In this document: positions 34,250 to 42,239 of the stretch, piece by piece
How positions within the stretch are numbered: position 1 is the stretch's first letter
How the letters are laid out: the number at the start of each line of letters is the position of its first letter
From: Huaxiibacter chinensis
GTDB taxonomy: Bacteria > Pseudomonadota > Gammaproteobacteria > Enterobacterales > Enterobacteriaceae
DNA: 64,000 nucleotides
Direction of reading: 5' to 3'
Assembly: GCF_022171985.1 (NCBI RefSeq)
Contig: NZ_JAJVHF010000003.1
Location: 124,001 to 188,000 of the forward strand
Made by a program: the position numbers and the translations under genes
Notes under the pieces: generated by a model
Databases searched by the model: none
What the model was told of the DNA's origin: nothing
Seen by the model: only the letters and a program-made list of their open reading frames with translations

Positions 34250-34906
34250 TTAGCGTAAAGGAATGATATCCCCTTGCCAACCCCGCTGATCGAATGATCC
34301 GGTCAACAATAACTCCCCCTGGTCAGCACGGACGATAAGCTGCCCGCGTGCATCCCACAATGCGCTGCCGCTGCGGGCATTTGCCATAAGGACCGCAATG
34401 GCATAACGGTGGGCAAAACGCTGCATACGGCTAAGGGTAGCGGTCCAGCGGTTTTCCCCAACGGCCAGACAGCTGGTCATCAGGATGGCCTGCGGATCGA
34501 GGCCAGGGGCATCGTCGGGGTCGCCGAGCACGTTGACCTGTGATTTTCCCGGCACCGGACAGGCACGCCTGCCGAGAGGGGTGCAGACAGCGTGCGGCTG
34601 CCCGGGAATAAACAGCGCCAGCCCCTTTTGTCGTCCTGCTTCGGTATCCAGGGTGATTCCGGCGATGACCGTCATGTTACAGGCACTGGCTGCCTGGTTC
34701 AGCGGGTTCAGTTGCCGCTGAGTCGGCGGGCAGGGAAGCGAAAACGCATCGGCAGCGGCACCCGTTAAAGAGAGTTCAGGAAAGACAAGCAAATCGCAGC
34801 GCAGGTCAGCCGCCGCAGAGATAAAATGAAGATGATGATTGACGTGTTCGCCAATACAGTGGTGCCGGGAGGCATACTGAGCGGCGGCAATATTCCATTG
34901 GGACAT
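34250..34906 (-). CDS. yobB: Carbon-nitrogen hydrolase family protein YobB
   Basis: A 218-residue member of the nitrilase superfamily, shorter than typical nitrilases, as in E. coli YobB. The Glu of the expected Glu-Lys-Cys triad is in LVFPELSLTG (about 40-49). A candidate Cys is in ILMTSCLAVGEN (about 137-148). I chose the ATG at 34906 (MSQWNIAAAQYASRH), matching E. coli; the upstream extension is not family-like. The substrate is unknown. It lies 24 bases upstream of exoX on the same strand. Confidence 0.9.
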   Translation of the reverse strand: MSQWNIAAAQYASRHHCIGEHVNHHLHFISAAADLRCDLLVFPELSLTGAAADAFSLPCPPTQRQLNPLNQAASACNMTVIAGITLDTEAGRQKGLALFIPGQPHAVCTPLGRRACPVPGKSQVNVLGDPDDAPGLDPQAILMTSCLAVGENRWTATLSRMQRFAHRYAIAVLMANARSGSALWDARGQLIVRADQGELLLTGSFDQRGWQGDIIPLR

Positions 34907-35015
34907 CGTGACTTCCTTATACACTTCGTCGCAGGGATTAATAATACCCATGAATGATTCAGGGGTTTCTTATCCTGCCACAACCGGTGTAAGGAAGTGT
35001 AGCGTCACATTAAGG

Positions 35016-35246
35016 TTATTTAACTTTCGGTTCGTACGGTAAGCGTGACAAGTTGACGGACGTCAGCCGGTGGGCAATCAGGCGCTCGCGGAACCAGTCG
35101 CGGAGATGCGCGGGTTGTTCGCGTTCAACCACTTCCGCGACGATAGGCATATTATAACGTTCTTTAAAGGCCACCCCGGCGGCGGCAAGATCGACATTGA
35201 CTTTGTCCATCTCATCCTGCGGGAGGTTTGCCAGATTGATGTTCAT
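35016..35246 (-). CDS. holE: DNA polymerase III theta subunit HolE
   Basis: A 76-residue protein that binds the epsilon proofreading subunit within the pol III core. Its central block, [20 protein letters not shown], is almost unchanged from E. coli, and the end ([14 protein letters not shown]) also matches. It is transcribed alone, between yobB and the divergent copC-like gene. Confidence 0.95.
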   Translation of the reverse strand: MNINLANLPQDEMDKVNVDLAAAGVAFKERYNMPIVAEVVEREQPAHLRDWFRERLIAHRLTSVNLSRLPYEPKVK

Positions 35247-35383
35247 ACGCTTCTCCTGTTTTATGCGGCGCTAACTTAGCGCGGTTGCGCCTCTTTAGCA
35301 AGGCATCGCCGGATGAGGCTCGACTCAGATATTATTGAAGGTTATTCTCTGTCATATAGACATAACAAAAAGGAATGATTGAT

Positions 35384-35758
35384 ATGATCTTTACCGCCTC
35401 ACGAACGGCTGGCGCGCTCGCCGTACTCTTTTCTGTTTTCGCCGCCCCCTCTGCGCTGGCGCATGCCCATCTGAAACACCAATACCCGGCCGCCGACGCC
35501 GCGGTCGTGGCTGCCCCTCAGGCATTAACCCTGAATTTTTCAGAAGGCATTGAACCCAAATTCAGTGGCGTCACCGTCAGCGGAGACAAACAGCAGGTAG
35601 TGAGCCTGGGCAAAGCGAAGCGTGCCGAAAATGACGCGACGCAGCTGATCGTCCCCGTTGAACAGGCATTAACGCCCGGCACGTACACCGTTGAGTGGCA
35701 CGTGGTTTCCGTTGACGGTCATAAAACGAAGGGCAGCTATCGCTTTAGCGTGAAATAA
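35384..35758 (+). CDS. yobA: CopC-domain periplasmic copper protein YobA
   Basis: A 124-residue periplasmic protein with a signal peptide ending at SALA, so the mature protein begins HAHLKHQYP. An N-terminal His is the copper ligand of the CopC family. A second ligand pair, [16 protein letters not shown] ([12 protein letters not shown]), lies at the C-terminus. I prefer the ATG at 35384, ten bases after AAAAGGA; an ATG nine bases earlier is too close to that site. copD-like yebZ begins one base after its stop. Confidence 0.94.
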   Translation: MIFTASRTAGALAVLFSVFAAPSALAHAHLKHQYPAADAAVVAAPQALTLNFSEGIEPKFSGVTVSGDKQQVVSLGKAKRAENDATQLIVPVEQALTPGTYTVEWHVVSVDGHKTKGSYRFSVK

Positions 35759-35759
35759 T

Positions 35760-36632
35760 ATGCTCGCGCTGATCTACGTGTGCCTGCGTTTCGTTCATTT
35801 TGCCGCGCTGATGGTGATTTTCGGCAATGCGCTTTACTGTGCGTGGCTGACCCCGTTTGCGCTTAAGCGTCTGATGACGCGTCGCTTTGCCTGGCAGCAA
35901 AAAATGGCCGTGGTGGTGAGTCTTCTTTCCGCCGTTGCCCTGCTGATGTTACAGGGCGGCTTAATGGGCGAGGGCTGGCGGGACGTTATCCGCCCGGATA
36001 TCTGGCTTGCCGTTCTCGGGACGCAGTTTGGCAGCGTCTGGCTGTGGCAAATCCTGGTTGCGTTGCTTACCGCCTGCGCCGCCTGGATAGCGCCCGAACG
36101 AAATGCGCGACTTTTACTGGTGCTGGCGACAGGACAATTTCTGCTGATGTCGGGCGTCGGGCATGCCGCCATGCGGGACGGGCTCCCCGGAGCGTTGCAG
36201 CGTGTAAATCATGCGGTGCATTTACTGTGCGCCGCAACATGGATTGGGGGGCTGCTCCCGCTCCTGTTTTGCATGCGGCTGGCAAAAGGGCGCTGGAGTC
36301 CACCCGCAATCTATACCATGATGCGTTTCTCGCGGGTGGGGCACTATGCGGTTGCCGGCGTGATTTTGACCGGTATCATTAATTCACTGCTGATTCTGGG
36401 CGTTAACTGGCCCTGGCGGTCGGACTATGGACAACTGCTTTTGTTCAAATGTGCGCTGGTGGCGTTGATGGTGGTCATTGCGCTGGTAAATCGGTATTTT
36501 CTGGTACCACGCTTTCACCGTGAAAACGGTCGCGCGCAACACCTTTTTATCTGGATGACAAAGGCAGAGGTTGTTTCAGGGGCACTGGTGCTGGCAACCG
36601 TCAGCCTGTTCGCCACCTGGGAACCCTTCTAA
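35760..36632 (+). CDS. yebZ: CopD-family inner membrane protein YebZ
   Basis: A 290-residue protein with about eight membrane helices, of the CopD copper-resistance permease family. Conserved features include [17 protein letters not shown] near the start and [20 protein letters not shown] (about 148-167), with His residues within the membrane likely to bind metal. It is almost joined to yobA and precedes yebY, forming a copper-handling operon. Confidence 0.94.
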   Translation: MLALIYVCLRFVHFAALMVIFGNALYCAWLTPFALKRLMTRRFAWQQKMAVVVSLLSAVALLMLQGGLMGEGWRDVIRPDIWLAVLGTQFGSVWLWQILVALLTACAAWIAPERNARLLLVLATGQFLLMSGVGHAAMRDGLPGALQRVNHAVHLLCAATWIGGLLPLLFCMRLAKGRWSPPAIYTMMRFSRVGHYAVAGVILTGIINSLLILGVNWPWRSDYGQLLLFKCALVALMVVIALVNRYFLVPRFHRENGRAQHLFIWMTKAEVVSGALVLATVSLFATWEPF

Positions 36633-36646
36633 AGGTTAAACATCGA

Positions 36647-36985
36647 ATGAAAAAAACACTGCTCTCTCTCGTGCTGCTGGCCACGGCCAGCTCTGCATTT
36701 GCCGCTCCGCAGGTCATTACCGTCAGCCGCTTTGAAGTGGGTAAAGACAAGTGGGCATTTAACCGTGAAGAGGTGATGCTCACCTGTCGCCCGGGGCAAG
36801 CGCTCTATGTGATTAACCCCAGCACGCTGGTGCAATATCCGCTGAATGATATCGCCGAACAGCAGGTCGCCAGCGGCAAAAGCACTGGCCAGCCGCTCAG
36901 CGTGATTCAGGTAGATGACCCGCAAAATCCTGGGCAAAAAATGAGCCTTGCTCCGTTTATCGAACGGGCAGAAAAGCTCTGCTGA
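36647..36985 (+). CDS. yebY: DUF2511 periplasmic protein YebY
   Basis: A 112-residue protein with a clear signal peptide ([19 protein letters not shown]) and no membrane segment after it. It matches E. coli YebY in length and place, the last gene of the yobA-yebZ-yebY group. Two Cys (MLTCRPG and the penultimate-to-last position) could form a disulfide or bind copper. Its biochemical role is not established. A strong terminator follows. Confidence 0.92.
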   Translation: MKKTLLSLVLLATASSAFAAPQVITVSRFEVGKDKWAFNREEVMLTCRPGQALYVINPSTLVQYPLNDIAEQQVASGKSTGQPLSVIQVDDPQNPGQKMSLAPFIERAEKLC

Positions 36986-37001
36986 GGCTGTAACAGGCCA
37001 T

Positions 37002-37046
37002 AAAAAAACCGCAGGCTTCTCTCTGGAGGCGTTGCGGTTTTTTTGT
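37002..37046 (+). terminator. Rho-independent terminator after yebY
   Basis: The stem AAAACCGCA / TGCGGTTTT is followed by a run of T; the loop contains a smaller hairpin. It ends the yobA-yebZ-yebY transcript before sdsR. Confidence 0.8.
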
Positions 37047-37126
37047 TTTGCGACGTATAAACGCTTTTTTTCCGACCACTTTGGCTGCGGACTGGAAAAC
37101 CTGGCGACGTCATCTATTCTTAAGGT

Positions 37127-37229
37127 GTCAGGCGACTTCGCCTGCATTAATGCCAACTTTTAGCGCACGGCTCTCTCCCAAGAGCCATTTCCCTGGACCG
37201 AATACAGGAATCGTATTCGGTCTCTTTTT
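37127..37229 (+). ncRNA. sdsR: SdsR (RyeB/SraC locus) small RNA
   Basis: The sequence from about 37131 matches E. coli/Salmonella SdsR nearly base for base, including GCCTGCATTAATGCCAAC and the terminator CGAATACAGGAATCGTATTCGGTCTCTTTTT region. SdsR is a sigma-S-dependent, Hfq-binding RNA of about 103 nt that represses ompD, tolC, mutS and others. The -10 CTATTCTTAA at 37114-37123 suits sigma-S. E. coli has the gene between yebY and pphA; here the prophage begins immediately after its terminator. Confidence 0.9.
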
Positions 37230-37306
37230 ATCTATTTGTATTTTAAGGGTTTTTTCGGTCTCAACACGAATTCCCCCGAAAATTACTCGAACAATCCATA
37301 TTCTGT
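37195..37306. other. Presumed attL region at the 3' end of sdsR
   Basis: The int gene ends 77 bases after the SdsR terminator, and phage genes never occur left of it. The crossover core is therefore likely within the sdsR 3' end or the AT-rich stretch after it. SdsR stays complete because the phage would restore the target. The duplicated core cannot be identified without attR. Confidence 0.6.
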
Positions 37307-38392
37307 CTAAACCATAACATACTCTGCACCGCGTGAGTCCAGGTATTTTTTCGTCATTGTTAAATTTTTGTGGCCCAGCAATCGCTGCGCAAAATCCTCT
37401 CCACGCTCCTTTTCATACAGCCTGCTCGCCAGACTTCTGATCTCATGGAACGGAGGTGGGTTAGGTCCGAATTTTAATCCGGTCGAATCCCTTATCTCTG
37501 CAAATGCCTGGGTGAGTCCGTCAGGAGTTAGCGGCCCCGGCTTTCTTCCCCCGCGGCGAACTGGCGAGTAAAGCATGAAGTCGGAAGGGTTATTCACCCG
37601 GCATCTGTCAATGACATCCTGCAACATAAGCCCGGCGACGTCCAGCCTCAAATCAAGCGGAAGCGCCAGTTTGTGACCTGTTTTCTCCTGAGTGACAAAG
37701 AGCCTCCCGTCTTTAACGTCACTAAACCTGAACAGAGAGACATCCTCCCGCCGCTGTCCGGTGACCAGTGCCAGATCGCATGCGTTTGGTGCCCAGTCAG
37801 AATGAGTTACCGCGGACTGACGGATGACGGTGAATTGTTCGAACAACAGGCGCTCTCGTTTAACTTTCGGCGTCGGCGTTCGCGTAGGTTCCGCCGGGTT
37901 CCTGTCCACATGTCCTTCCACGATCGCCTCCCTGAATATGTCCATTAAAACAGACCGCAGCCCCGAAGCCATGCTCTTTTTATCGCAGAGAATGTACGCT
38001 TCAAGAAATGAGGCGATGTCTTTTGTCGTGACGGAAGTGAGGGGTATTTTGCCGAACTCATCCTTTATGGTGGCGATCTGGTTTCGCCTGACCTTCATCG
38101 TGTTTGGTTTCAGCTCGCGACGCTCGAGAATTACCTCGTATCGCTCCAGCCATGCAGCCACTGTGAAAGTGGGCACGTCTTTTATGCGATCCAAAAGAGA
38201 AGAGGGAAGGTAATTCTGGTCGATGTAGTTGTTGGCCTCTATAGCCTGCGCGACAGCATCCTTGCGATCAATCCGGCCAAGCGATATCTCCTGCCCGGTG
38301 ACCGGGTTGCGCCAGCTGTAAAGTCTGTCTCTTTTACGATAGGTCAGGTTACGGGGCAGATTAGCGTCGTAACGTACTGGCCTTTTCGCCAT
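37307..38392 (-). CDS. int: Prophage integrase (lambda-type tyrosine recombinase)
   Basis: A 361-residue integrase with an N-terminal arm-binding domain (about 1-60, RNLTYRKRDRLYSWRNP), a core-binding domain (about 75-170) and a catalytic domain. All catalytic residues are present: Arg214 (TGQR), Lys237 (EKTG), His316 and Arg319 (FHEIR), His341 (LGHK) and Tyr350 (KKYLDSRG). It lies beside the attachment site, with its start inside the end of xis (32-base overlap), as expected for coupled integration and excision control. Confidence 0.96.
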   Translation of the reverse strand: MAKRPVRYDANLPRNLTYRKRDRLYSWRNPVTGQEISLGRIDRKDAVAQAIEANNYIDQNYLPSSLLDRIKDVPTFTVAAWLERYEVILERRELKPNTMKVRRNQIATIKDEFGKIPLTSVTTKDIASFLEAYILCDKKSMASGLRSVLMDIFREAIVEGHVDRNPAEPTRTPTPKVKRERLLFEQFTVIRQSAVTHSDWAPNACDLALVTGQRREDVSLFRFSDVKDGRLFVTQEKTGHKLALPLDLRLDVAGLMLQDVIDRCRVNNPSDFMLYSPVRRGGRKPGPLTPDGLTQAFAEIRDSTGLKFGPNPPPFHEIRSLASRLYEKERGEDFAQRLLGHKNLTMTKKYLDSRGAEYVMV

Positions 38393-38633
38393 GAGTCAGT
38401 CTCTCCAGTAAGGTGCCGCCGGACGGCAGTTTAGTGTGTTTCGGTTTTACACGGAGGTTCTTCTTGCGCGGATCAACGTAGATCGCGTCAGGCAGAACTT
38501 TATATTCCTTTCCGTGCAGCTCCGGCGCAGGATAAATTCGCCCCTCCCGCGTCCAGCGACGCAGAGTAGAAAGAGAGGGTGGAGTCGTGTAGACCTCAGC
38601 AGCCCATTCCTGCAAGTTGAGAAGCTTAGCCAT
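38361..38633 (-). CDS. xis: Excisionase (Xis)
   Basis: A 90-residue basic protein similar to lambda Xis in layout. It starts LLNLQEWAAEVYTTPPSLSTLRRWTREGRIYP, a winged-helix of the excisionase/MerR-like type. The C-terminal half is Lys/Arg-rich. It overlaps int by 32 bases. Xis bends att DNA so that Int can excise the prophage. Confidence 0.9.
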   Translation of the reverse strand: MAKLLNLQEWAAEVYTTPPSLSTLRRWTREGRIYPAPELHGKEYKVLPDAIYVDPRKKNLRVKPKHTKLPSGGTLLERLTHGEKASTLRR

Positions 38634-38700
38634 GAGAACTCCTTAGCCGCCAGGCATTATAAGCGAGGCCGCGTTGACGTGTTGATTAATCGAAATCAGG

Positions 38701-38728
38701 TTAAAAGAAGCCCGGCGCGGGGCCGGGC
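38701..38728 (-). terminator. Leftward terminator upstream of xis
   Basis: On the minus strand, GCCCGGC cccgc GCCGGGC is followed by TTCTTTT. It would stop early leftward transcripts before xis and int unless the polymerase is antiterminated. Confidence 0.7.
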
Positions 38729-38795
38729 AAAAAGGGGGATAACGGAGTAGTGCTTTCGCACCCAATAGCCAGCTCATAACTGGCTATCAGTTGCG

Positions 38796-39122
38796 TCATG
38801 GCTTGATGTGAAGGCGCGGCTCACCGTCTTTCGGTTCAGGCCAGTGGCGGGTCATGTTCACCTTTAGCTTTTCTTCCAGCGCTGCGGTGATTTGCTCATC
38901 GGTGATACCGGCGCGCCGCTGCGCGTCCCATAGCAGGAACTGCATATCAGCCCATTCACTGAGGTCGCCAGGATCGGCCGCAGCTTCCAGCGCCTCTTTT
39001 GAAAGGTGTTTAAGCGGTCCGACGGGGCCGACATTGCCAAAGGTTTTTTCAGACCATTCAGCGTGGCGCCGCCGGATCAGATTTCTGGTGAACTGCGATT
39101 TCTTCGATTCGTAAGGTTTCAC
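38796..39122 (-). CDS. DUF550 family protein (putative dATP/dGTP diphosphohydrolase-like)
   Basis: A 108-residue phage protein of the DUF550 family, often found alone or fused to Ea22-type proteins in lambdoid phages. The conserved block VGPLKHLSKEALEAAA...LSEWADMQFLLWDA contains acidic residues spaced as in MazG-like pyrophosphohydrolases, hence database names such as dATP/dGTP diphosphohydrolase. I have no evidence for activity here. It is in the leftward early operon. Confidence 0.8.
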   Translation of the reverse strand: MKPYESKKSQFTRNLIRRRHAEWSEKTFGNVGPVGPLKHLSKEALEAAADPGDLSEWADMQFLLWDAQRRAGITDEQITAALEEKLKVNMTRHWPEPKDGEPRLHIKP

Positions 39123-39164
39123 GCTCCCTCCTCATGCTGCACGCTGGGCGCAGCGAGTTTTATC

Positions 39165-39225
39165 CAATAAAAAACCCCGCCAGGGAGAGGTTCGTTTCAG
39201 TACACTGTTTTCAGTTTAGCGGGGT
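39165..39225 (-). terminator. Leftward terminator at end of the 89-residue gene
   Basis: On the minus strand ACCCCGC and GCGGGGT bracket a 38-base loop and are followed by TTTTTATT. The loop is long, so strength is uncertain. It starts within the last codons of the gene at 39211-39480. Confidence 0.55.
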
Positions 39226-39480
39226 AGGGTTGTACTTAAATATCGCATCTACTATCGTTTTATCTGAAGGTTCTTCACCATGCACTCCAATCAAAAAACC
39301 TCCTTTTTCTGGATAAACAGTGCTAACCCGGAATGAAACCTGCTCTGCACTATAACTAACTATATTAGTGCCTGTGGGCGATGATACTGGTTTGCTGTTG
39401 AAGTAGTAGGATTCTTTCCCGGGTTCAACCTGTTTCTTTGTGCCTTCATGTCCAGCACCAAAAAGCATAATATCTTTCAT
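39211..39480 (-). CDS. Hypothetical 89-residue protein (possible moron)
   Basis: An 89-residue soluble protein I do not recognise. It has no signal peptide or membrane segment and no Cys. The gene is AT-richer than its neighbours. It has an apparent promoter of its own (39510-39539) and a terminator at its end, so it may be expressed independently of the early operon, possibly in the lysogen. GGAGATCATAAG before the ATG gives a good ribosome-binding site. Confidence 0.7.
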   Translation of the reverse strand: MKDIMLFGAGHEGTKKQVEPGKESYYFNSKPVSSPTGTNIVSYSAEQVSFRVSTVYPEKGGFLIGVHGEEPSDKTIVDAIFKYNPTPLN

Positions 39481-39509
39481 CTTATGATCTCCTGAATACA
39501 GACTAACAA

Positions 39510-39539
39510 ATATTAGGCTGACACCGTTAAGGACGTAAA
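39510..39539 (-). promoter_or_regulatory. Possible promoter for the 89-residue gene
   Basis: On the minus strand TTTACG, 18 bases, TAATAT forms a plausible sigma-70 promoter about 30 bases before the start codon. Confidence 0.45.
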
Positions 39540-39570
39540 TACTGCTGTTTAAAAAGGGAGTGAGGGTAAT

Positions 39571-39789
39571 TTACAGCCCCCTCTGCTTATTCCTCAATTC
39601 GATGACGCTTTGGCACTCCGCGCACGTCTGGCAGCCGGGAACGGCAGCGCGCCGCAGCTCGGGAATTGGTTCGTCGCATTCTTCACAACGCTCAGCCGAT
39701 ACGGCGTTTCTATTCCTGCGGTGAGCGGAAAGGGCAGCGTTACGCTGAAGCTCTTCAATCTCTGTTGCGGTATCGATGATGTCAGCCAT
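39571..39789 (-). CDS. TraR/DksA-type zinc finger protein
   Basis: A 72-residue protein with the four-Cys zinc finger of the TraR/DksA family: CEEC at residues 35-38 and CQTC/AEC near 53-59. Phage members of this group (like lambda Orf73-type proteins) resemble the DksA globular end without the coiled-coil arm length, and may touch RNA polymerase through its secondary channel. Activity here is not shown. It overlaps nothing and follows the gene at 39792-40157 by two bases. Confidence 0.8.
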   Translation of the reverse strand: MADIIDTATEIEELQRNAALSAHRRNRNAVSAERCEECDEPIPELRRAAVPGCQTCAECQSVIELRNKQRGL

Positions 39790-39791
39790 GG

Positions 39792-40157
39792 TTAATGCTC
39801 CCCCAGAGCCTTGCTGATGGCTGCGCGAGATTTTTCAAACGCGGGCGTTAGCTCATCAACCTTGCTTTGTTCCGCCAAGTCGTGAAAGTTCAATATGTCG
39901 CCCATCTCGTTCATGGCGTTAAGTGCCAGTTGCAGAGCCTCGAGCAAATCAGGCGCTGCTGCTATCAGGTGCGCATTCGCGATTGTTTTATCGAAAGATG
40001 TCTGTTCGTATTTTCCGATGCTTGCTGGTGTACTTTGGAGGTAAGCGATTTCGTGCAGCGATTCTGATGAATTAATTTCTATGCAAGCCACATTGTCGTC
40101 ACTTGCGCTACCGTGAGAAAAGCTCCATTTTCCCAGAGTACCCTTAAATTCATTCAT
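39792..40157 (-). CDS. Hypothetical phage protein with NAHLIAAAPDLLEAL motif
   Basis: A 121-residue soluble protein. The segment ANAHLIAAAPDLLEALQLAL near residues 60-80 is a motif seen in very many phage early proteins of unknown function. The N-terminal half looks like a small beta domain (GKWSFSHG). GGGAGCAATAATC precedes the ATG. Member of the leftward early operon. No function can be given. Confidence 0.75.
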   Translation of the reverse strand: MNEFKGTLGKWSFSHGSASDDNVACIEINSSESLHEIAYLQSTPASIGKYEQTSFDKTIANAHLIAAAPDLLEALQLALNAMNEMGDILNFHDLAEQSKVDELTPAFEKSRAAISKALGEH

Positions 40158-40248
40158 GATTATTGCTCCCGGAACTGTCGGTTAATTCTGTTGAAGGTGA
40201 ACGCCAGCAATAAAAAAGGAGCCTTAAGCTCCCGGGTGATTAGTGCCT

Positions 40249-40596
40249 TCATGCGGCGCGCTCCGTGTTGTGTTTGAATGCCCACTTTCGGAAAGCTTTC
40301 TTCAGGTCGCCTTTTGTGTAACGCATGCCGCGGCGCGGATTGTGCCGGGAGTTACGCGCACGCTTTTCAATCGCCCCACTGAACAGGCAACCGGTAGCGT
40401 CATCCATATTCATGAAGATACTTACGATATTCTTCAGCCCATACTGAACGAGCACGACAGGCTTGATTTTCTCGGGGTGTTTCCACGCTTTTTTGTCACT
40501 GAACATCGCCATGCGCATATAAGTGCGAAAGTCATTCGATTTATCGCCGGCTTTCATTTTGCGAAGATATACCGCGCCTTTTCTGTATTTGCTCAT
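40249..40596 (-). CDS. Hypothetical basic phage protein, 115 residues
   Basis: A 115-residue, strongly basic protein (many Lys/Arg, for example KRARNSRHNPRRG) without membrane segments. Its start overlaps the stop of the preceding gene by four bases (ATGA), so it is translated with it. The charge suggests nucleic-acid binding, but I do not recognise the family. No gene was seen in the 91 bases after it. Confidence 0.7.
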   Translation of the reverse strand: MSKYRKGAVYLRKMKAGDKSNDFRTYMRMAMFSDKKAWKHPEKIKPVVLVQYGLKNIVSIFMNMDDATGCLFSGAIEKRARNSRHNPRRGMRYTKGDLKKAFRKWAFKHNTERAA

Positions 40597-40817
40597 TGTT
40601 CTGCTCCAAACCGCCCGTTAAGGCGTCCTGCGAATGAGACGAACTCCAGGAGGCTAACTCCCAGAGGCTCAATTTTCTTGTGATGCTTGTTGATGATCGG
40701 AGGCACCGTTTCGTTCCAGTTAGGCTTTGGCTTCTTGCGCATGGCCTGCTGGATTTCCTTGGTGCAGCGGCGGCAGGCAGCGCGGATGGCGTTGTCTGTT
40801 TCAGGCGTCGTATGCAT
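40593..40817 (-). CDS. Hypothetical phage protein, 74 residues, with CxxC pair
   Basis: A 74-residue protein beginning MHTTPETDNAIRAACRRCTKEI. The ATG at 40817 is preferred because it overlaps the methylase stop (TGATG) and follows GGAGG at the right distance; an upstream ATG would run into the methylase gene. Coupling on both sides shows it is part of the compact block from 40249 to 42388. Unknown function. Confidence 0.7.
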   Translation of the reverse strand: MHTTPETDNAIRAACRRCTKEIQQAMRKKPKPNWNETVPPIINKHHKKIEPLGVSLLEFVSFAGRLNGRFGAEQ

Positions 40818-41482
40818 CAAGCTGCCCTCCATCCGTCTTTGAAGATGGGCTGGATATTGGCTGGGTAAAGCTCTACATTCGGTGATTCAGCCTGATTCCC
40901 CCAGTGATGCCAGCCCGGCGCCGCGCTGCGGCTAAAAAGTTCAATGCGTGGCACATCGCCATAAAGCAATTCCAGCCGGTGGCGCACTTCCCACGGCTTT
41001 TCGCTGTGCGCGCCGAGCGGGCTGTAGACCACCTGCTTAATCCCGGCATGCTTTCGCTCCAGCCCGGCGCCGCGGGTAGCAATCAGTAAGTCTTCGGTGT
41101 TGGCCCGAGTGTGGTTGCCACCGTTCATGCGCGTCTCGGCGTTAAGCAGATCGAGGAAGTCGTAAAAGTCGGTGACTACACCCTCGGCCAGCGCCTTGTT
41201 GATGCGAAGTTCCGCGTTCTGGTTAAACTTCACCCAGGTAAATCCTTTCATCGTTCGAACGGTAAAGCCCCAGGCCTCGGCCAGTTCGATAGCCTCCTGG
41301 TTATGCGTGCCGGTGTACCACATCGCCAGCACCGCGTTTTCTGCCGCCAGTTCCCACACCGGCAGGCGCTTGATGTCGATTAGCTTCATTGTGGTGTAGT
41401 GATCGGCAGCGGCCCCGTTGCTAATGGTGTTACCGTAAGACCAGGGAGGATCAGCATAGATAAGTGAGTATTTTCCGGTCAT
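40817..41482 (-). CDS. MT-A70 family DNA/RNA adenine N6-methyltransferase
   Basis: A 221-residue methyltransferase with the DPPW catalytic motif at residues 11-14 (LIYADPPWSYGN) and the family features LPVWELAAENAVLAMWYTG and GFTWVKFN. Such enzymes methylate adenine N6, usually in DNA when phage-encoded. The ATG at 41482 follows GAGGTG and gives MTGKYSLIYADPPW; a longer start would overlap the neighbour. It lies four bases after the TGT/DpdA-like gene and overlaps the next gene by one base. No matching restriction enzyme is seen, so a protective or regulatory role is more likely. Target sequence unknown. Confidence 0.9.
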   Translation of the reverse strand: MTGKYSLIYADPPWSYGNTISNGAAADHYTTMKLIDIKRLPVWELAAENAVLAMWYTGTHNQEAIELAEAWGFTVRTMKGFTWVKFNQNAELRINKALAEGVVTDFYDFLDLLNAETRMNGGNHTRANTEDLLIATRGAGLERKHAGIKQVVYSPLGAHSEKPWEVRHRLELLYGDVPRIELFSRSAAPGWHHWGNQAESPNVELYPANIQPIFKDGWRAA

Positions 41483-41486
41483 GGAA

Positions 41487-42239
41487 TTACACCTCGAAAG
41501 CAAGTTGTGGCGTGAACCGATCGCGTTCTGCGTCGTAATTCAGCGAACTTGCAGAGTTAAAGGCTTCAATGCGTTCTACAAGCACCGCAGCGCGTGTTTC
41601 TTTGCTTGCCGGCGCGTAGGCTGATTTATCCCACGCCTTGTCGATTCCGATATTGCGCGCCACATTAGTACTGTCTGCTGACGACAGCGGAATGTGGCGG
41701 AAGATATCGGCGTTCAGCATGCGCAGGCCGTGAAGCTTTGTTATCGGATAACCGTTTATGTCGACAACGTGACGGATGAGATCGCGTAACTTTGCCCGAC
41801 ATGATCGCGGGCGCTTCGCGTCGTATTCACCCATGCTGCCGATACATACGCGCGGAAATTCTCGACACAGGCGGAAGAAACGTTCATCGGGCTCGTTCAT
41901 GTGCCACACAGGCGCGCCGACTACTTTGCCGTGCGGCCACTCGGCGATTAACGCGTCGTTCTCTTCACTGGTCCCGCCGATCACGTCAGGGATAACAGCA
42001 AAAGCAAAGCGAGGGTGATTCATCCAGCGACCTACAAACGCGTAGTAGTCATTCCAGTTAACAACGCGCTTTTTCGTCCAGAAGCTGAATGCGCCGTTAT
42101 CCAGCGCGAAAGACTGGGTGACTTCGCTGGCAAGGGCTAATTGGCCGGGGTTAGCGAAGGAGATGAAAGCATGCCTGCCTTTCCATGCCTTCAGCGCGCA
42201 TGTATCCGGCGTGATGGGTCCACCATGGAAATGTATCAA
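41487..42239 (-). CDS. TGT/DpdA-like protein (putative 7-deazaguanine transglycosylase fold)
   Basis: A 250-residue soluble protein starting with TTG, which overlaps the stop of the small gene before it and follows AGGAGG. Three features recall tRNA-guanine transglycosylases and phage DpdA-type proteins: ALDNGAF (46-51, compare DSGGF), CIGSMGEY (132-139), and KLHG...PLSSADST...ARN (168-196), where Asp189 would fit the nucleophile. TGT enzymes swap guanine for a 7-deazaguanine base in tRNA, and DpdA does so in DNA. It is next to an MT-A70 methylase. No preQ0 synthesis gene is in the window, so host preQ0 would be needed. The link is my pattern reading, not a database result. Confidence 0.55.
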   Translation of the reverse strand: MIHFHGGPITPDTCALKAWKGRHAFISFANPGQLALASEVTQSFALDNGAFSFWTKKRVVNWNDYYAFVGRWMNHPRFAFAVIPDVIGGTSEENDALIAEWPHGKVVGAPVWHMNEPDERFFRLCREFPRVCIGSMGEYDAKRPRSCRAKLRDLIRHVVDINGYPITKLHGLRMLNADIFRHIPLSSADSTNVARNIGIDKAWDKSAYAPASKETRAAVLVERIEAFNSASSLNYDAERDRFTPQLAFEV

